A DNA stretch of 64,000 nt, taken from positions 29,289 to 93,288 of the forward strand of contig JPHH03000088.1 in NCBI GenBank assembly GCA_000750105.3. Reading direction: 5' to 3'. The translations under genes and the position numbers were made by a program. Numbering within the stretch: position 1 is the first letter of the stretch; the number at the start of each line of letters is the position of its first letter. This DNA comes from Tolypocladium sp. Sup5 PDA-1 (lineage: Eukaryota > Ascomycota > Sordariomycetes > Hypocreales > Ophiocordycipitaceae). Below are positions 24,541 to 35,960 of this stretch, in pieces. Under the pieces are notes generated by a model. That model made no database searches. It had not been told where the DNA came from and worked only from the letters and a program-made list of their open reading frames with translations.

Positions 24541-26399
24541 GGCTGGATGCCGTGTGTGGTCAAATGCTGCCACTTCAGCTAACTTCGCAAGAGACTGGGA
24601 TACGGTAGCAGACGGCTTCGGTGGTGTCTCAGAAGTCTAACACGAGCCATAAGGATCATGTTGGTTATATTCCTCGGACGAACACATCACTCAGCTTGCC
24701 TCTTACTCATTCTTGGATTTGATCCGAGTCCAAGACGCTCCACCGCCTCCCAGACAACAACGAAACGTACGGTAATCCTCGCCGTTCACCGGCTTCACAT
24801 GTTACGTCGTTCGTACGATTTAAAGGTACGTACTCCATACAGTTCTTACCACTACTTCTCAGGCATCGCGCGATAACCCTGCCACTAGGTACTCCGGACC
24901 TTGTCTTAATACCGTACATACCCCACTTACGACATGCGTTTCAAGAACTTTTGCATGGTACGAGGTCCATTTGTAAAGTGGGCAAGGATTCAACGAAGAC
25001 TGGGTTGCTCAGTAGATAGTTGTACTACCACTATATCGTACCTCTGAGAGTCCCTGAGGCGATCATGCGAGTTTCCAGATCTGGACATGCTGCGTAAGTT
25101 TTCTGTACTCTCTATCCACTACGAGTAGAAAGCTGTCCAGCCTTGCAGGGCCACCCCTGCCTTCACCTATGGTATCACCGCATAGCCTGATCGGGCCGCA
25201 TTCCACGCTAAAGTTTCTCGGTCGGACTACGAGTACGTGCGTAGACGTGCATGCGGCTACCGGTACATGGGTATTAGTTGCCGCATCTCTTTCTCCGCAG
25301 AATGACACTGCATCAGGCACGGGTGATCATACCGGGGTAGGTTCTCCACCAGTATGTGTCAAGGCCACGCCTGCTGAGAGTCAGGGATGTTGGGGCCGTC
25401 ATGATTCCAACAGTGCGGGATTTGAGTCCGCGGATGGTTTAATGCCCCAGTGTGCGGGGACTTCCGCATTGATTGGGCCCGTGCCGGAGATGCAAACTTA
25501 CGCCTCCGTCCGCTGCCCTTGCGGGTGCCAAATACGACATGAGGGCCAAAACAAAGAAACTGTACGAGAAAACAAGGTGTTTGGTGTGGTGACTTATCGG
25601 GAGCCTCGAGATGCTACAGATAGTTGAGAGAGCTTGAGGAACATCGAAAACGGAATGCGCCTGAAGGACACACCAAGGGAAGCTCTCCGTACAGGGGTCT
25701 CATTCGCCACCGGCCAAGCAGATCCTTGATGACTTGCCAGCTGCTTGGGGTGCAGATTCCACTGTCACCACTTGGGTATGCTCTTTTGATTGTGTGTGCC
25801 GCTCGTGCCGAGTCCCTTTGCCTGCATCACACAGCCTCGCCGCATTGCATCTTGGCTGGCTCGATGTAGCGGCACCCAGAAGCAATTAAACTTTAAACTT
25901 AAGAACCCTGGTCATTGTGCTATTCGCAACCCTCCCCCAGAAATGGGACACTTTGCAGAGTGCTCACCAATAAGCCGGTCATGAAATCCACGAATCCAGC
26001 CTTGGTTACCAGTACCACGGCACAATATACACGCATATCACTACGAGGTACACAGCATGAGATATTACTCTATAGTGATTCTCCTGACTAGAATTAGGCG
26101 AAAGTAGTCAGTGTCAAAGCAATCCAACTGGACGACTACCTCTGCGGTGGATGGTGTGAACACACATAATCATGGTTGTTTTTAAACGCGCCATCTATGT
26201 TCCCACCTAGCCCTATTCTCGCCACTATATCTTGAATCCTGAATCGCGCAATGTCAGTTCCTGAAACCAAGCCTGCTGACCTGGGAAAACCTGCCTCGTC
26301 ACGAGAGGAGCCGGCGGATTGAGGGAAGCATGGCCGCAGCTCCGCTCTTGCCCGGCCAGCTGACAGCGCGCAGCTTGTTGCAGCATCAGAATCCAAATG
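24541..26399. other. Long intergenic stretch inside the cluster
   Basis: Holds the prenyltransferase promoter. An open frame of about 150 codons on the plus strand at 25169-25627 has no recognisable domain. No P450, transporter or regulator could be found on either strand. The 3' part runs into a dehydrogenase relic, so some of this DNA may be the unrecognisable 5' portion of that gene. Confidence 0.45.
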
Positions 26400-26757
26400 G
26401 GTGGATCATCAACATGGCTTCGGATCAGCCAAGGCCGGCTGGCAGGAGCGACATATGCGGCAAATGAGCACGGCCCATCGGATTGACGACGCGCTGCTTT
26501 CTACAGCCCCAAGGACATTCGTTGCAATGCATTGATGTCAGGTGTCATCGGCGGGACTCACCTGAAGGATGCTTTTAGCGCCGGATGTCATCCGGAAGGA
26601 CGCCAGAAGCTAGCCAAGATCATTTTTAGACCCCAGCCCACATACTGTCAAGGGTGTGGCCTTGTTGCGTGTGTCCCTAGTCTACTCATATGGGTCGGAG
26701 TGGAATCCTGTCAACGGAGATCTTACGAGCACTGCCGTGGACCATGGTTGAAAGCCA
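26400..26757 (+). pseudogene. Short-chain dehydrogenase relic inside the cluster
   Basis: Only by changing frame several times does this read as the C-terminal half of an SDR. In order it shows WIINMASDQ (strand with catalytic Ser region), then in another frame GATYAANEHGP where YxxxK is expected, then FYSPKDIRCNALMSGVIG, THLKDAFSAGCHPEGRQKLAKII, FRPQP and VACVPSLLI, and after a last shift NPVNGDLTSTAVDHG and a stop. The catalytic Lys position is Glu (YAANE), and no Rossmann N-terminus is visible upstream. I infer a decayed tailoring gene, consistent with an ancestral cluster that had one more oxidoreductase. Confidence 0.7.
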
Positions 26758-27194
26758 CTAGGACGAGGGTTCCATCACCCCGTTTGTTTTGTTGAGTTAA
26801 ATGAACGTACGGACTAGGGTAGAGTTGGGTCCGGCTCCCCCCGCATTAGCGTTCTAGTCTAGTCAAGGTACACAGAGGACTCCAACGATCTGAGACACTC
26901 ACGCAATACAGGATACTTCATACAACTACCAATACGTAGTGCGATGCGATTGGCTGCGAAGCTCATCCTACGTTGTTGCCCCTAATAGCATCAAAAGGTT
27001 GTTCAACTTGCCGAGACTCCAGCAAGAAGGCTTGCTAGCAATCAGTGGAGCAGGACTTTTCCACATCCAAGCATATGTTTGGACAGAATAGTTGCCGCGA
27101 CTCAATACGTTCTTCTGTATTCGGAACCGTTCTCTTTATTTATTCGTCTTCTACATCCGAAGCCTCGAGCACGCTGCATACACGCTACGCAAAC
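26758..27194. other. Intergenic, promoter of the terpene cyclase
   Basis: Upstream of the cyclase. Nothing coding is recognisable. Confidence 0.4.
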
Positions 27195-28000
27195 ATGAAC
27201 TCCGCGGACGTATCGCGGGCGCCCCCCGAGTACCACGATGTCGCCTGGATTGCCGACACCTGCAAGCTACTGATGGGTCTTGGTTGGACGACGAACTACG
27301 TCGGCATGATCTACAAGTCACTTCAAGACCAGACCTACGGCATGGCCTTGATGCCACTGTGCTGTAATTTTGCCTGGGAATTGACTTATGCCCTGATCTA
27401 TCCATTTGGCAGCGACCTGGAGATGTGGGTTCATTGCACAGGACTGATGCTGAACTGTGGCGTCATGTACACTGCCATCAAGAACGCCCCGAGAGAATGG
27501 GCACACGCGCCGTTGGTACAGCGCAACCTCCCCCTGATCTTCATCATCTGTGTCGCTGGCTGGACGTCTGCCCATCTGGCGCTGGCCAAACAAATCGGGC
27601 CGGCCCTGGGCCAGGCTTTGAGTGCATACGGTTGCCAGCTCCTCCTGAGCGTTGGGGGTTTATGTCAACTGATCAGTCGAGGGCACTCGCGAGGAGCATC
27701 GTATTTTCTATGGTATGTCCAATAACAACCCGGCGCCACCACGGTTGAATAATACTAGAGGTCTGACGACTGAATCTGCTTGTCAGGTTCTCCCGGTTCT
27801 TCGGATCCCTTGTTCTCGTCCCTCAGGATATTTTGCGGTACAGATATTGGAGGAAAGACCACGAATTTATGGCTTCTCCTCTCTACATTTGGTTCGTCTG
27901 CATATTCCTCATATTGGACGGTTCTTACGGCATCTGCCTGTGGTATGTTCGCCGTTTCGAACGAGAACAGGCTGCGACCAAAAAGTTGAGGAAGATGTAA
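27195..28000 (+). CDS. Pyr4-family membrane terpene cyclase
   Basis: Small integral membrane cyclase of 243 residues, the family's normal size, in two exons (27195-27712, 27787-28000). The join reads SYFLW-FSRFFGSLVLVPQD. About seven hydrophobic helices are visible. The two acidic residues thought to start cyclisation in Pyr4 have counterparts here: Glu in NFAWELTYALIYP and Asp in FLILDGSYGICLW. The family protonates an epoxide made by a partner flavoenzyme and folds the polyprenyl chain into rings. The FAD monooxygenase lies next door, convergent. The Met at 27195 begins the family-like N-terminus (NSADVSRAPPEYHDV); earlier in-frame codons look non-coding. Confidence 0.93.
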
Positions 28001-28272
28001 ACCAACAGCAACTATACTTCTCCAGTAGAGGGAGAGTCATCAATCTGAGCTCAGGCGATTGGGGGAAAGGATTGCAATAGCCAATGGGGAGCGGCTTGAC
28101 TCTATGTAATGCCCATCCAGGTATCTAGAGGAGAAACTAGGTCGCTCATGGACAACTGGGCCGGAATGCAGCGGGATGCAAACGACACTGTTTCTAGAAG
28201 GTTCTAGGTTATTACAGGTTTGAACAAGTAGAGCTGTTCCGATGTAAGGCATTACGTTAAACAGACTTTTCT

Positions 28273-29861
28273 TCAATTCCACTGCCTGTAAGCCGACACC
28301 ATCTTCAACGTAATCAACAGCAACAATACCTGCGATACCACGACCCAGGGTCCCACCTTGCTCCCTTTGCTTCGGTACTGTTTCCAGCCTGGAAACGAAG
28401 ACCGCGGCAAGGGTAAAAAGTCCAAAGCTGCAGCATCTGCAATCATCTTGAAGGGCCGACCTTCAACACGCTCTCCGAAATACGGCATTACATACCTCCC
28501 TATGATCTTACGAATGATTCCATCCCGGGCATGTACTCGTGCTGTCAGTGCTGACATGCTGCAAATGTGTGACACTCTCGAGAGGTGGATGCGGTTGAAG
28601 CGGCGCAGCAAAGCATCGAGCTCCTGATCCGTTGGCTTTGTGTCCTTTTTCTCCCTCAAGCAGTCACGTAGTAGATTGGATAGGACAGCCACGTCTTCAA
28701 TGGCGCAGTTGGCGCCTTGTCCGAGGTTGACAGTCATCTGGTACACGGCCTCCGGTCAGTATCCGGGGGGAAGCTGGGTGGTGGGCCAAAGAAATCGTAC
28801 CTTGTGTATGCTGTCACCGATACAGACCAAACGACCGAAGGACCAAGTCTGGAAATAGTTTTCTTCCAGAGCAACCATATTGACGACCTCTCGCTTCTGC
28901 CAAACATCCCCGAATCGGACGCCTTCCTCAATTGGGGCATCTGCTAATTGCAAGCATTGTGCGGCGGCGTCCTCCGACGTGAAGCGAGGGGCTTCGCCAT
29001 ACTTGTATTTCCGATCAAGCTTTTGTACCAAGAACCAGAAGACGAGTTCGTCCTTGGACGGAATCACCACCAACGTTCGCCCATTGTAGATGCGCATGAC
29101 TTGCTCTCCAGCCTTCAGCTTAGAAATGCCCCTAGAAATGCCGAAAGCGCAGGAATACTCCACCGATAGGCCTGAGATGCACCGTCAGTTCAGATTCTTT
29201 GCAGAATACAAGGAGAAGAACATACTGTTTTTCTCGCCTATCGGGATCTCACTTGATCCCGATGAGCTGGCCATACGCCACATTTCGCTCCGAGCTCGAC
29301 TATGCACTCCGTCAGCCCCGACGATGAGGTCACCCTCGTACACGTCTCCGTCGAGGGTCCGGACCCGGACGCCGCATTCTCCATTCTCTGTGTACTGCTC
29401 TATGTCGGAGACTGTTTTGTTGACCTTAACTTTGGTCTTGTCGGGCAGGGCGTTGTACAGAATCTCGAGCAGTTTCCGCCTTTCTAAAAAGGAAATGGGA
29501 TATCCAAAACTGTGATAAGCTGGGTCAGCGCGCGACTGTGCCAGCATAATTGAAGGGCCTGTACGCACTGTTGAAGCATCTTCTTGGGGTAAGGGCTACT
29601 GAAGTGAAAGTCATCGGGGAAATGGATATGCGTGGCCCCAAGAGGGGCAGTGGCCTCCTCGATGGCGTCGTAAAGTCCAAGTTGATCCAGAACCCGAGCT
29701 CCATTCGGCAGGATCCCAATAGATGCTCCCTCTTGAGGTGCAATCTTTGTTCGTTTCTCTAAGATCGTGTAATCAACCGCAATTTTGTGCAGGCTGTGAG
29801 CCACCGTAAGGCCTGTGACGGATCCTCCCACGATGATGACTTTGAATCGCTCTTGCGACAT
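28273..29861 (-). CDS. FAD-dependent monooxygenase, polyprenyl epoxidase
   Basis: Flavoprotein of 470 residues in four exons (29861-29569, 29509-29226, 29171-28801, 28737-28273). The N-terminal FAD motif is VIIVGGSVTGLTVAHSL. GADGVHSRAR and [25 protein letters not shown] are the second and third flavin-binding signatures. The last intron lies exactly between the Lys and Met of that motif. The C-terminus has a hydrophobic segment (VVVSQVLLLLITLKMVS) likely to anchor it in the ER membrane beside the cyclase. In meroterpenoid pathways this group epoxidises the terminal olefin of the prenyl chain. It is convergent with the cyclase, with about 270 bases between stops. Confidence 0.93.
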
Positions 29862-31263
29862 CTTTCTGTTGGTTCCCTGGATAATCAGGGGAGCAACTGA
29901 AACGACTGATAGGCTCTAGTTTAAGGCAAGTAACCTAGTGGTTGATGCGCTCAAACTTCTGAGAGAAAGGTACAAAATGGTAAAGTGACTCTACCATTTC
30001 CCCCGTGAACGGCCAACGACTACGTCATGATTCGTATGCTCCCTAATTTATGTCGAACCCTCTGGATACTGGAATCTACAATTCGCTCTGCGCGAGTAAC
30101 TCTCCCCCGTGCTTTGCCTCGGCAACCTTTCGACTTCGGGTGGCTCAAAGATGGCGCCACAGTGCCCATCAGGCCGTTCTCCCGGGCCAGAATCTACGAT
30201 CCCCTCAAGCGGATACCATGTGTCAGGCAACTATCTTGGCTGCAAGGGAGAGCTCCCCAACATACATGACTCGTGTGCTTATTTAATTCTTGCGGTGAGG
30301 AAAACTCTGTTAAACGAGAAATTCAGATGTAACGTATGGAAATTTCTTAAGCCACAGTGTAGCATACATGTAGACACATCAGTTGCTGAACTCTATTTAC
30401 GACATGCAGAGAGCTTTGTACACAAAAGTACTATGTTGGGAAGGCGGGGGGGGGGGGGGGGGGGGGGGGGGACATCCCTGCTCAACCCGAGATCCGCCCG
30501 CATCGTCCGACTTAGGTACCACCTCCACATTTATGGCCTACCTGACCGCTCCGGGTTGCAGTTTATAATACCAGTCCTTGCAGCTATAACGGTAATAGAG
30601 GAAGGATTCATAATAGAAGGGCTTGTACAATATGTACCACTCGTGGAGCTGTCAGCTTTCCCTGCCAGGCGCTGACCCCCCTTCCCCTCACCGATGTGGC
30701 ATGGGAGCGCAAAAGCGGTAGTCCGTATTAGACTCTCAACCCACCTTACGGAACCCAGACACAATGACAGCTCGGAGCACCAAAGGGCTGGCGAGGCACG
30801 GTACGGCCCCACTCCTCCAGCGCGGCACGAAGTATCCATGCGCCCAGTCGCATCACTTACATACCGGCCTGGCGACTGTGATCTATGCCTGCATTGTGCA
30901 AGTCGATGACTCGTTCCCCAAACCTTGCCAGATAGCATTGCAGGAGAGACTACTCTGTATTGCCACACGGGCGTGCTGCCCAATAGTTCTTGTCCGTACC
31001 GAATGTGATAGTAGTTGAAGCGGCAGACATCAACAAACTCAATTGGATAGGAGTAGTTGCTTCATTCAGCATGACCATGTTGATTCTCTATGTGGTAGTC
31101 CGTACATGTCCGTGCGCAAAGCCTAATATACACCTCGGGAGTCTTCGAGAAAAGAAACGCAGTTTCAATAACATTCATGTGCTGCGTGTAGTTGGTACAC
31201 TGCTCCTGTCTGCCCCTCCATACCTTCATAATCTTGTCTGCTTGTTCAAATCACTCTTACATC
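29862..31263. other. Intergenic, divergent promoters of epoxidase and methyltransferase
   Basis: Bidirectional promoter-length region holding a 26-base G run. No protein similarity seen on either strand. Confidence 0.45.
30446..30471 (+). repeat. Poly-G tract of 26 bases
   Basis: Uninterrupted run of 26 G on the plus strand within the cluster. Such a run can form G-quadruplex structure and is prone to slippage, so its true length is uncertain. Confidence 0.9.
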
Positions 31264-32744
31264 ATGGCCCAGCAAGCGCCCATAGAGCAGATCGACAGCC
31301 TGCTTACGCAGGTTAAAGGCCTTGGATCTGAGCTCAGTGCCGCAGACCGTGCTAAAGTCCAGCAATCTCTCCTCAATACTTTGTCCTATGTTGAAACTCC
31401 ATATGAGCATATGCTCAGGTTATCTGGATCTGTAGGGGGTCTCTTCCAAAAGGTTCTCCCAACAGCTCAGCTAACTGTAGTCTAGCACCTGCAACTTGCC
31501 TGTGTCCGTCTCGGCGCGGATATAGGCCTTTTTCGAACCTTGGCGAACAGCGAGAAACCATTGTCATGCAGTTATCTCGGCGAAAGCCTTGGTATTGCGC
31601 CTGAACTTCTTGGTAAGTGTGTAGCAATAAACGCTTTCTTTTTACCTCTTCTCGTGGAAACAGCGTCCACATGTGATCCGCTTTGTTATACATGATACTA
31701 ATGGAAGCCGTGATGTCAGGTCGCATACTACGATTTCTAGCCTCCGTTGGAATGGTAAAGCAGCCTGGAGAGGACAAGTTTTCCGCGGAGAAGATGACTC
31801 ACGAATTGGCGAGTCCGGCTCTAGAATCCGGTGCGCATCTTTTGTAAGTAGGATGCAGTTAACTTTAGGGTGGCTTCAGACTAATTCGGAGTCGCAGGTT
31901 TGACATCCATAATCGAACGTATCAGGCACTGCCAGACTCCCTCGCCGAACATGGGTACAAGGAGGTCAGCGATGTCCACAACGGCATCTTTCAGAAGGCG
32001 TTTGGAACAGATCTCTCCTGCTACGAGTATTTGGTCCACCATCCGAAGCTCCAAGGGCATATGCAGGATGCCATGAAGTTTCAACCACCTGGCGGTGATT
32101 GGCTGTCGGTCTTACCCCTGAACGAAGAGATCGGAACATGGCAGATCTCGGATCCTGACCGTGTTGTGTTTGTCGATATTGGTGGAGGTATGGGTCAGCA
32201 ATGTATCCGATTGCGGAAAAGATACCCGGATGCTGTTGGCCGCGTGATCCTGCAAGACATGCCAATCACGATCGAGAGAATTCCCAAACCGATGCCACAT
32301 GGTATTGAGGCTATGGCATACAGCTTCGACGATCCTCAGCCGGTGAAGTGTAAGTTTGCGAGCTTTTGCAGTCTTGAATCGAAGATACGTAAAAAGTTGT
32401 GGTGTGCTAACTGGTGGGCAGATGCCAAGTTCTACTACATGCGCAACGTCCTCCATGGCCTACCTGACAGCGGCTGTGTTTCAGCGCTGAAGAACATAGC
32501 TTGCGCCATGAACGTGGAATCGCGCCTCGTTATCGACGATATTGTCGTCCCCGACCAGGGTGCATGCAGAGAAGCTTGTCAATTGGACTTCATTATGATG
32601 GCATCGATCACGGGAAAGAAAAGAACCAGGGGCCAGTGGCACAACCTTCTTGACACTGCCGGGTTCAAGATTCTGGATATCCAAACGTACACATGGCCAC
32701 TCCAGGACTCGTTGATCATTGCGTCACCCGTTCTACAGCACTAA
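31264..32744 (+). CDS. SAM-dependent O-methyltransferase (cluster tailoring enzyme)
   Basis: Class I methyltransferase of the plant-type O-methyltransferase group, 397 residues. Inferred exons: 31264-31431, 31486-31612, 31720-31843, 31898-32349 and 32422-32744. An N-terminal winged-helix dimerisation region (QLACVRLGADIGLF) precedes the SAM-binding motif VFVDIGGGMGQQ. The catalytic His region reads YYMRNVLHGLPD, and the C-terminus is TYTWPLQDSLIIASPV. The first donor (GTAGGG) is weak; the other joins are clean, for example VKY-AKFYYMRNVLH. By context it probably methylates a hydroxyl of the pyrone or of the cyclised product. It is convergent with the acyltransferase, 111 bases apart. Confidence 0.88.
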
Positions 32745-32855
32745 GGGTTGCTTGCATCAATAGTAGATTTTGTGGTTTCGAGACGCGGGTTTCAATACAC
32801 ATACAGACAGCCAATCTATTAAGATGAAGCATTGTACAGAGTAATGTCCTTGAAT

Positions 32856-34313
32856 TCACAACGTTTGCAGCTGGGGATCTGATCCCAGAAGGTTCTCTAT
32901 CAAACCCATGGTTTTGGTGGAGGCGGTAAAATCGCACCAATACCCGCCATCAGCCTTGCACATGATATGTGCAACGTATCTTGTCGGTGCGTGTGTACTG
33001 CGTTCACGGGATTGCCCGAGGATGAGTGGCACGGCCGTAGCAGGCATCATGTCAGTGGCAGCTCTTCCCTCCTTAGCCACGGCCGGACCAAAGTCGATAT
33101 CACGCCAGGCGCCGCACCAGTTGCTCACTGAATAGCTCAACTCAAACGGTTCTCCAAAGTAGGGAATGCCTCTCCTCCGACTGAGTTCCCGGGTGACGGC
33201 CAAGTCGCGTTCGATGTTCTCCAACTTAGCACCTTCGCGCACTGCGAGATGGTGCGCGTAAGCCAGCTCTGAGAGAGGAGTGTTGCACGGCATGCGGGTG
33301 ATGGCGAAGGTAATGCAATTGTGAAGGTAAGATCTGCCTGCAGGAAGAGCAGGATGGCGTCCGCGGCCGTTGATGGCTGACATCAGAGTTGACATTTTGG
33401 CGGATTTGCGACCGAGGTGTGCAAGCTTGCAGAGTATGCAAGTGATAATGTCTCCATTGGTTATCGCCGGCATGCTTTCCACGTACTTTGCTTGCAAACT
33501 GTCGTTATGTCGCTTGCGTAAGTTATCAACCAGCGTTGCAGGTAGGAACAGCGTCCGCCGGACTTCCTTGGGGTTCATCATGAGGTCAGGCATGAAGGTC
33601 ATTAATGTTACCGCGCACTCTGCCTTCGCTATTATGCGAAACCGGTTCTTTCTTCGCAGCTCTTTTAGCGAAATATCTTCAAGTCCAGGTCCGTCCAGTG
33701 CGCCAGGGCCGAGTTCAAGAAACGGGGCGGGCTTTTGACCATCGACAAGTTGCAGCCAGGCACTGACTATGCTTGCATAGCCCATCTGATCTGATACAGC
33801 ATGTGGCAAGCTTAGCGCGACAATCGTGGCGTCTGTGTAGCTGGTGATGTGGACCAGGAGAAGAGGCATGTTGGGTTTCTCGAATTTGCGCTCCAGCGGC
33901 CAGTCTGACGGTATCCATTCGGATTCCATTTCCGGGACAGACGCTGGTCCGAAGAATGCGCCTCCATCAGGGCGCAAATCCTTCGTCGGCAGCAGGTGAG
34001 CTGATTCCAGGGTCGCCTCTACCCTCTTATTTGACCATTGGAACAACGAGTAATTGTTGGAAAATGTATCGGGCAAATGGTACGCCAGGTGCCCGCTTTC
34101 GTCTGCGCGCTCGATACGGGCACCGAGAATGGGTAGATGATCCCTAATCAGTTGGTCAAGCGCGTCTCGCATGGCATCCTCGTCGAGAGCCTCGTGTACG
34201 ATGAAGAATAGCTTAGAGCGAATGTTGTCAACTGGTCGCCATTGGTCCTTAGCCTCCAGAGGAATGATTTTGGCATCGCTGCTGGGCTCGCCGGCCGCCT
34301 TTTCCGATACCAT
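32856..34313 (-). CDS. BAHD-type acyltransferase (cluster tailoring enzyme)
   Basis: Intronless gene for a 485-residue acyl-CoA-dependent transferase. The catalytic HxxxD motif reads HAVSD, in VALSLPHAVSDQMGYASIV. The structural DFGWG motif near the C-terminus appears as DFGPA (WRDIDFGPA). The length and two-domain layout match fungal BAHD enzymes. In a pathway where epoxide-triggered cyclisation leaves a C-3 hydroxyl on the terpene, the likely job is acetylation or other acylation of that hydroxyl. This is inferred from position and known meroterpenoid acetyltransferases. The donor acyl-CoA cannot be read from the sequence. Confidence 0.9.
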   Translation of the reverse strand: MVSEKAAGEPSSDAKIIPLEAKDQWRPVDNIRSKLFFIVHEALDEDAMRDALDQLIRDHLPILGARIERADESGHLAYHLPDTFSNNYSLFQWSNKRVEATLESAHLLPTKDLRPDGGAFFGPASVPEMESEWIPSDWPLERKFEKPNMPLLLVHITSYTDATIVALSLPHAVSDQMGYASIVSAWLQLVDGQKPAPFLELGPGALDGPGLEDISLKELRRKNRFRIIAKAECAVTLMTFMPDLMMNPKEVRRTLFLPATLVDNLRKRHNDSLQAKYVESMPAITNGDIITCILCKLAHLGRKSAKMSTLMSAINGRGRHPALPAGRSYLHNCITFAITRMPCNTPLSELAYAHHLAVREGAKLENIERDLAVTRELSRRRGIPYFGEPFELSYSVSNWCGAWRDIDFGPAVAKEGRAATDMMPATAVPLILGQSRERSTHAPTRYVAHIMCKADGGYWCDFTASTKTMGLIENLLGSDPQLQTL

Positions 34314-34876
34314 TGCCGTCGGCCGCGGCAGTCTTTTGCGCAGAAGGTGGTGTAAGAGATTGTGTCGCTGTGTGGGCTAAGAAATGCAGTGCGCATTGAT
34401 AGAGTTTTATAAAAAACAAAACCTCTATACTTCGGGCAAGGAATGACCAGAATGCGGGCGCACATTGATGAGATGTCTGCAGTACAAGCTAGGTATAGCC
34501 ATGTCGTGTGGATGTGGGCTCACAGGTTCCACAGCTGGGTGTGCCCCGTCGACGTCCGAAGTCGATCAGGTGAGAATTGTGGACGGGAGGATTTGCCGGG
34601 GTTCAGGCTTGTCAGGTTCCCCCTCGCGCCCAAGCTCGTCATACCCTGGCCATTGGCTGTGTTTCCTCGAGGCCCTTCACGTTCTCGTGAGACCAGAGAA
34701 AAAGCGGTACACTACTATTAATCGACTTATACGGGGTATACATTGACAGCGTCCTATCACCACACCTTGCTTGTCACACTTCTCCCCCTTCCGATGCCCC
34801 ATCGAGAGACGCCCGGATGCTTCAGTTCCTCGACCCGACGTATGTTCTCTGCCTCAGCTTCTATATCTGCCGCAGT
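34314..34876. other. Intergenic, right border of the cluster
   Basis: Acyltransferase promoter, then sequence with no recognisable genes before the ankyrin relic. Confidence 0.4.
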
Positions 34877-35960
34877 CTATCCTGTCTGCGACGATAAGCT
34901 TTCATCGGCCCCGGCATCGAGTAGCAGCTCCTTTATGTGCAACGTCCTTGTCCTTGCCTCGGGGATCCACGAGTAGAGCCATCCCAGTTTCGCTTCGTAC
35001 TGCGACTTGACTGCCTGGTGTAATGCCGTCCACCTGAGATCGTCGCGGCAGTTGGGGTCGGCGCCGAGAGACAAGAGAAGCTTAGTCAAGGGAACATTGG
35101 CGTTTCGACAGGCCTGCATATGTCCTTCATTATAGCCATCAATGTCAATACCATTCTGTCTTGCTTTCAGGTCCTTCTGTAGCTTCTGCAACCCGCCAAG
35201 ATATACCTCTTTCGAGACCCACTGTGCCAATGGTACACAAGTCGACAAGCTGGCCGAAGAGTCGAGGATCCCGCATCTCCGGCTTAATATGCCCGTGTCT
35301 AGCCAAGACCGCCCAGTGAAGCGGACTTCGCCCGCGCTCGTCTAACTCTATTTTCGCCCTCGACTCGAGAAGATATTCAGAAAGGCAACATTGTGATAGC
35401 CTGCCGCAAATATGTAGTAGCGTGAGCTGCTGACCCAATCTACAGGCATCGGGTAGCTGCGGTCTGTCGTCTGGCGTATCGTAAGAGGGACGTTTGTGGT
35501 TCATCGGTCTCCGGTGGCGTTCATGAGCAAACGCCTCATCGTTGTTTCTCTGACCCAGCGGCAAGCATGTTGTAACACCGTCCTGCTAGACGCATATTCC
35601 GCAGCGAGATTGGCTCCGTTGTCGAGTAGAAGGTGTAGTATTCTCTCCCGTCTTTTCGCGCGGTCCGAATATTCCCAGGCTCAGCTATCGGGGAGTGACA
35701 TATCGCTATTGCCTGTTTCCACGGCTACACTGGCTGTAGAAAGAAATATGCCATCGAGGACTGTAAGGTATTTCCTGGAGGTTTATGGTAGAATAATCCT
35801 TTCTAGCTGCGACCTGTCAAGTCGTTGCAAGAATCCGGCGATAATCTCTTCTCTGCCATGCTCGGCCGCGGTAGTACACGGAAGAGCTTCTTGCGTGTAC
35901 CTTCGTTGTTGGCTTCGATAAGCCTTTTGACTCGGCGGGGAGCACATATCATCTCCACTG
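34877..35960 (-). pseudogene. Ankyrin-repeat gene relic
   Basis: Ankyrin-type units are readable but scattered over different minus-strand frames: EALPCTTAAEHGREEIIAGFL near 35850-35910, then GRSPLHWAVLARHGH near 35300, then NANVPLTKLLLSLGADPNC and WTALHQAV near 35010-35100, and HIKELLLDAGADESL near 34900. Frame changes near 35240 and 35560-35780 with no convincing introns suggest decay. A multi-intron functional gene is the alternative. It runs directly on from the siderophore-transporter relic with no clear gap. Confidence 0.55.

Larger units (their letters stand above)
13364..34313. other. Diterpenoid-pyrone-type meroterpenoid biosynthetic gene cluster
   Basis: Seven intact genes (NR-PKS, GGPP synthase, UbiA prenyltransferase, Pyr4-like cyclase, FAD epoxidase, O-methyltransferase, BAHD acyltransferase) plus an SDR relic. 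The first five make the set known from subglutinol and related diterpenoid-pyrone clusters: pyrone, GGPP, geranylgeranyl-pyrone, epoxide, cyclised terpene. The last two are tailoring enzymes. No P450, transporter or Zn2Cys6 regulator lies inside. Borders are uncertain: the hydrolase, SDR and permease on the left could belong. On the right, gene relics begin just past the acyltransferase. Confidence 0.85.

Noticed and set aside
25169..25627. Plus-strand open frame of 152 codons inside the cluster
   Set aside because: No similarity to any tailoring enzyme, regulator or transporter that I can recognise.
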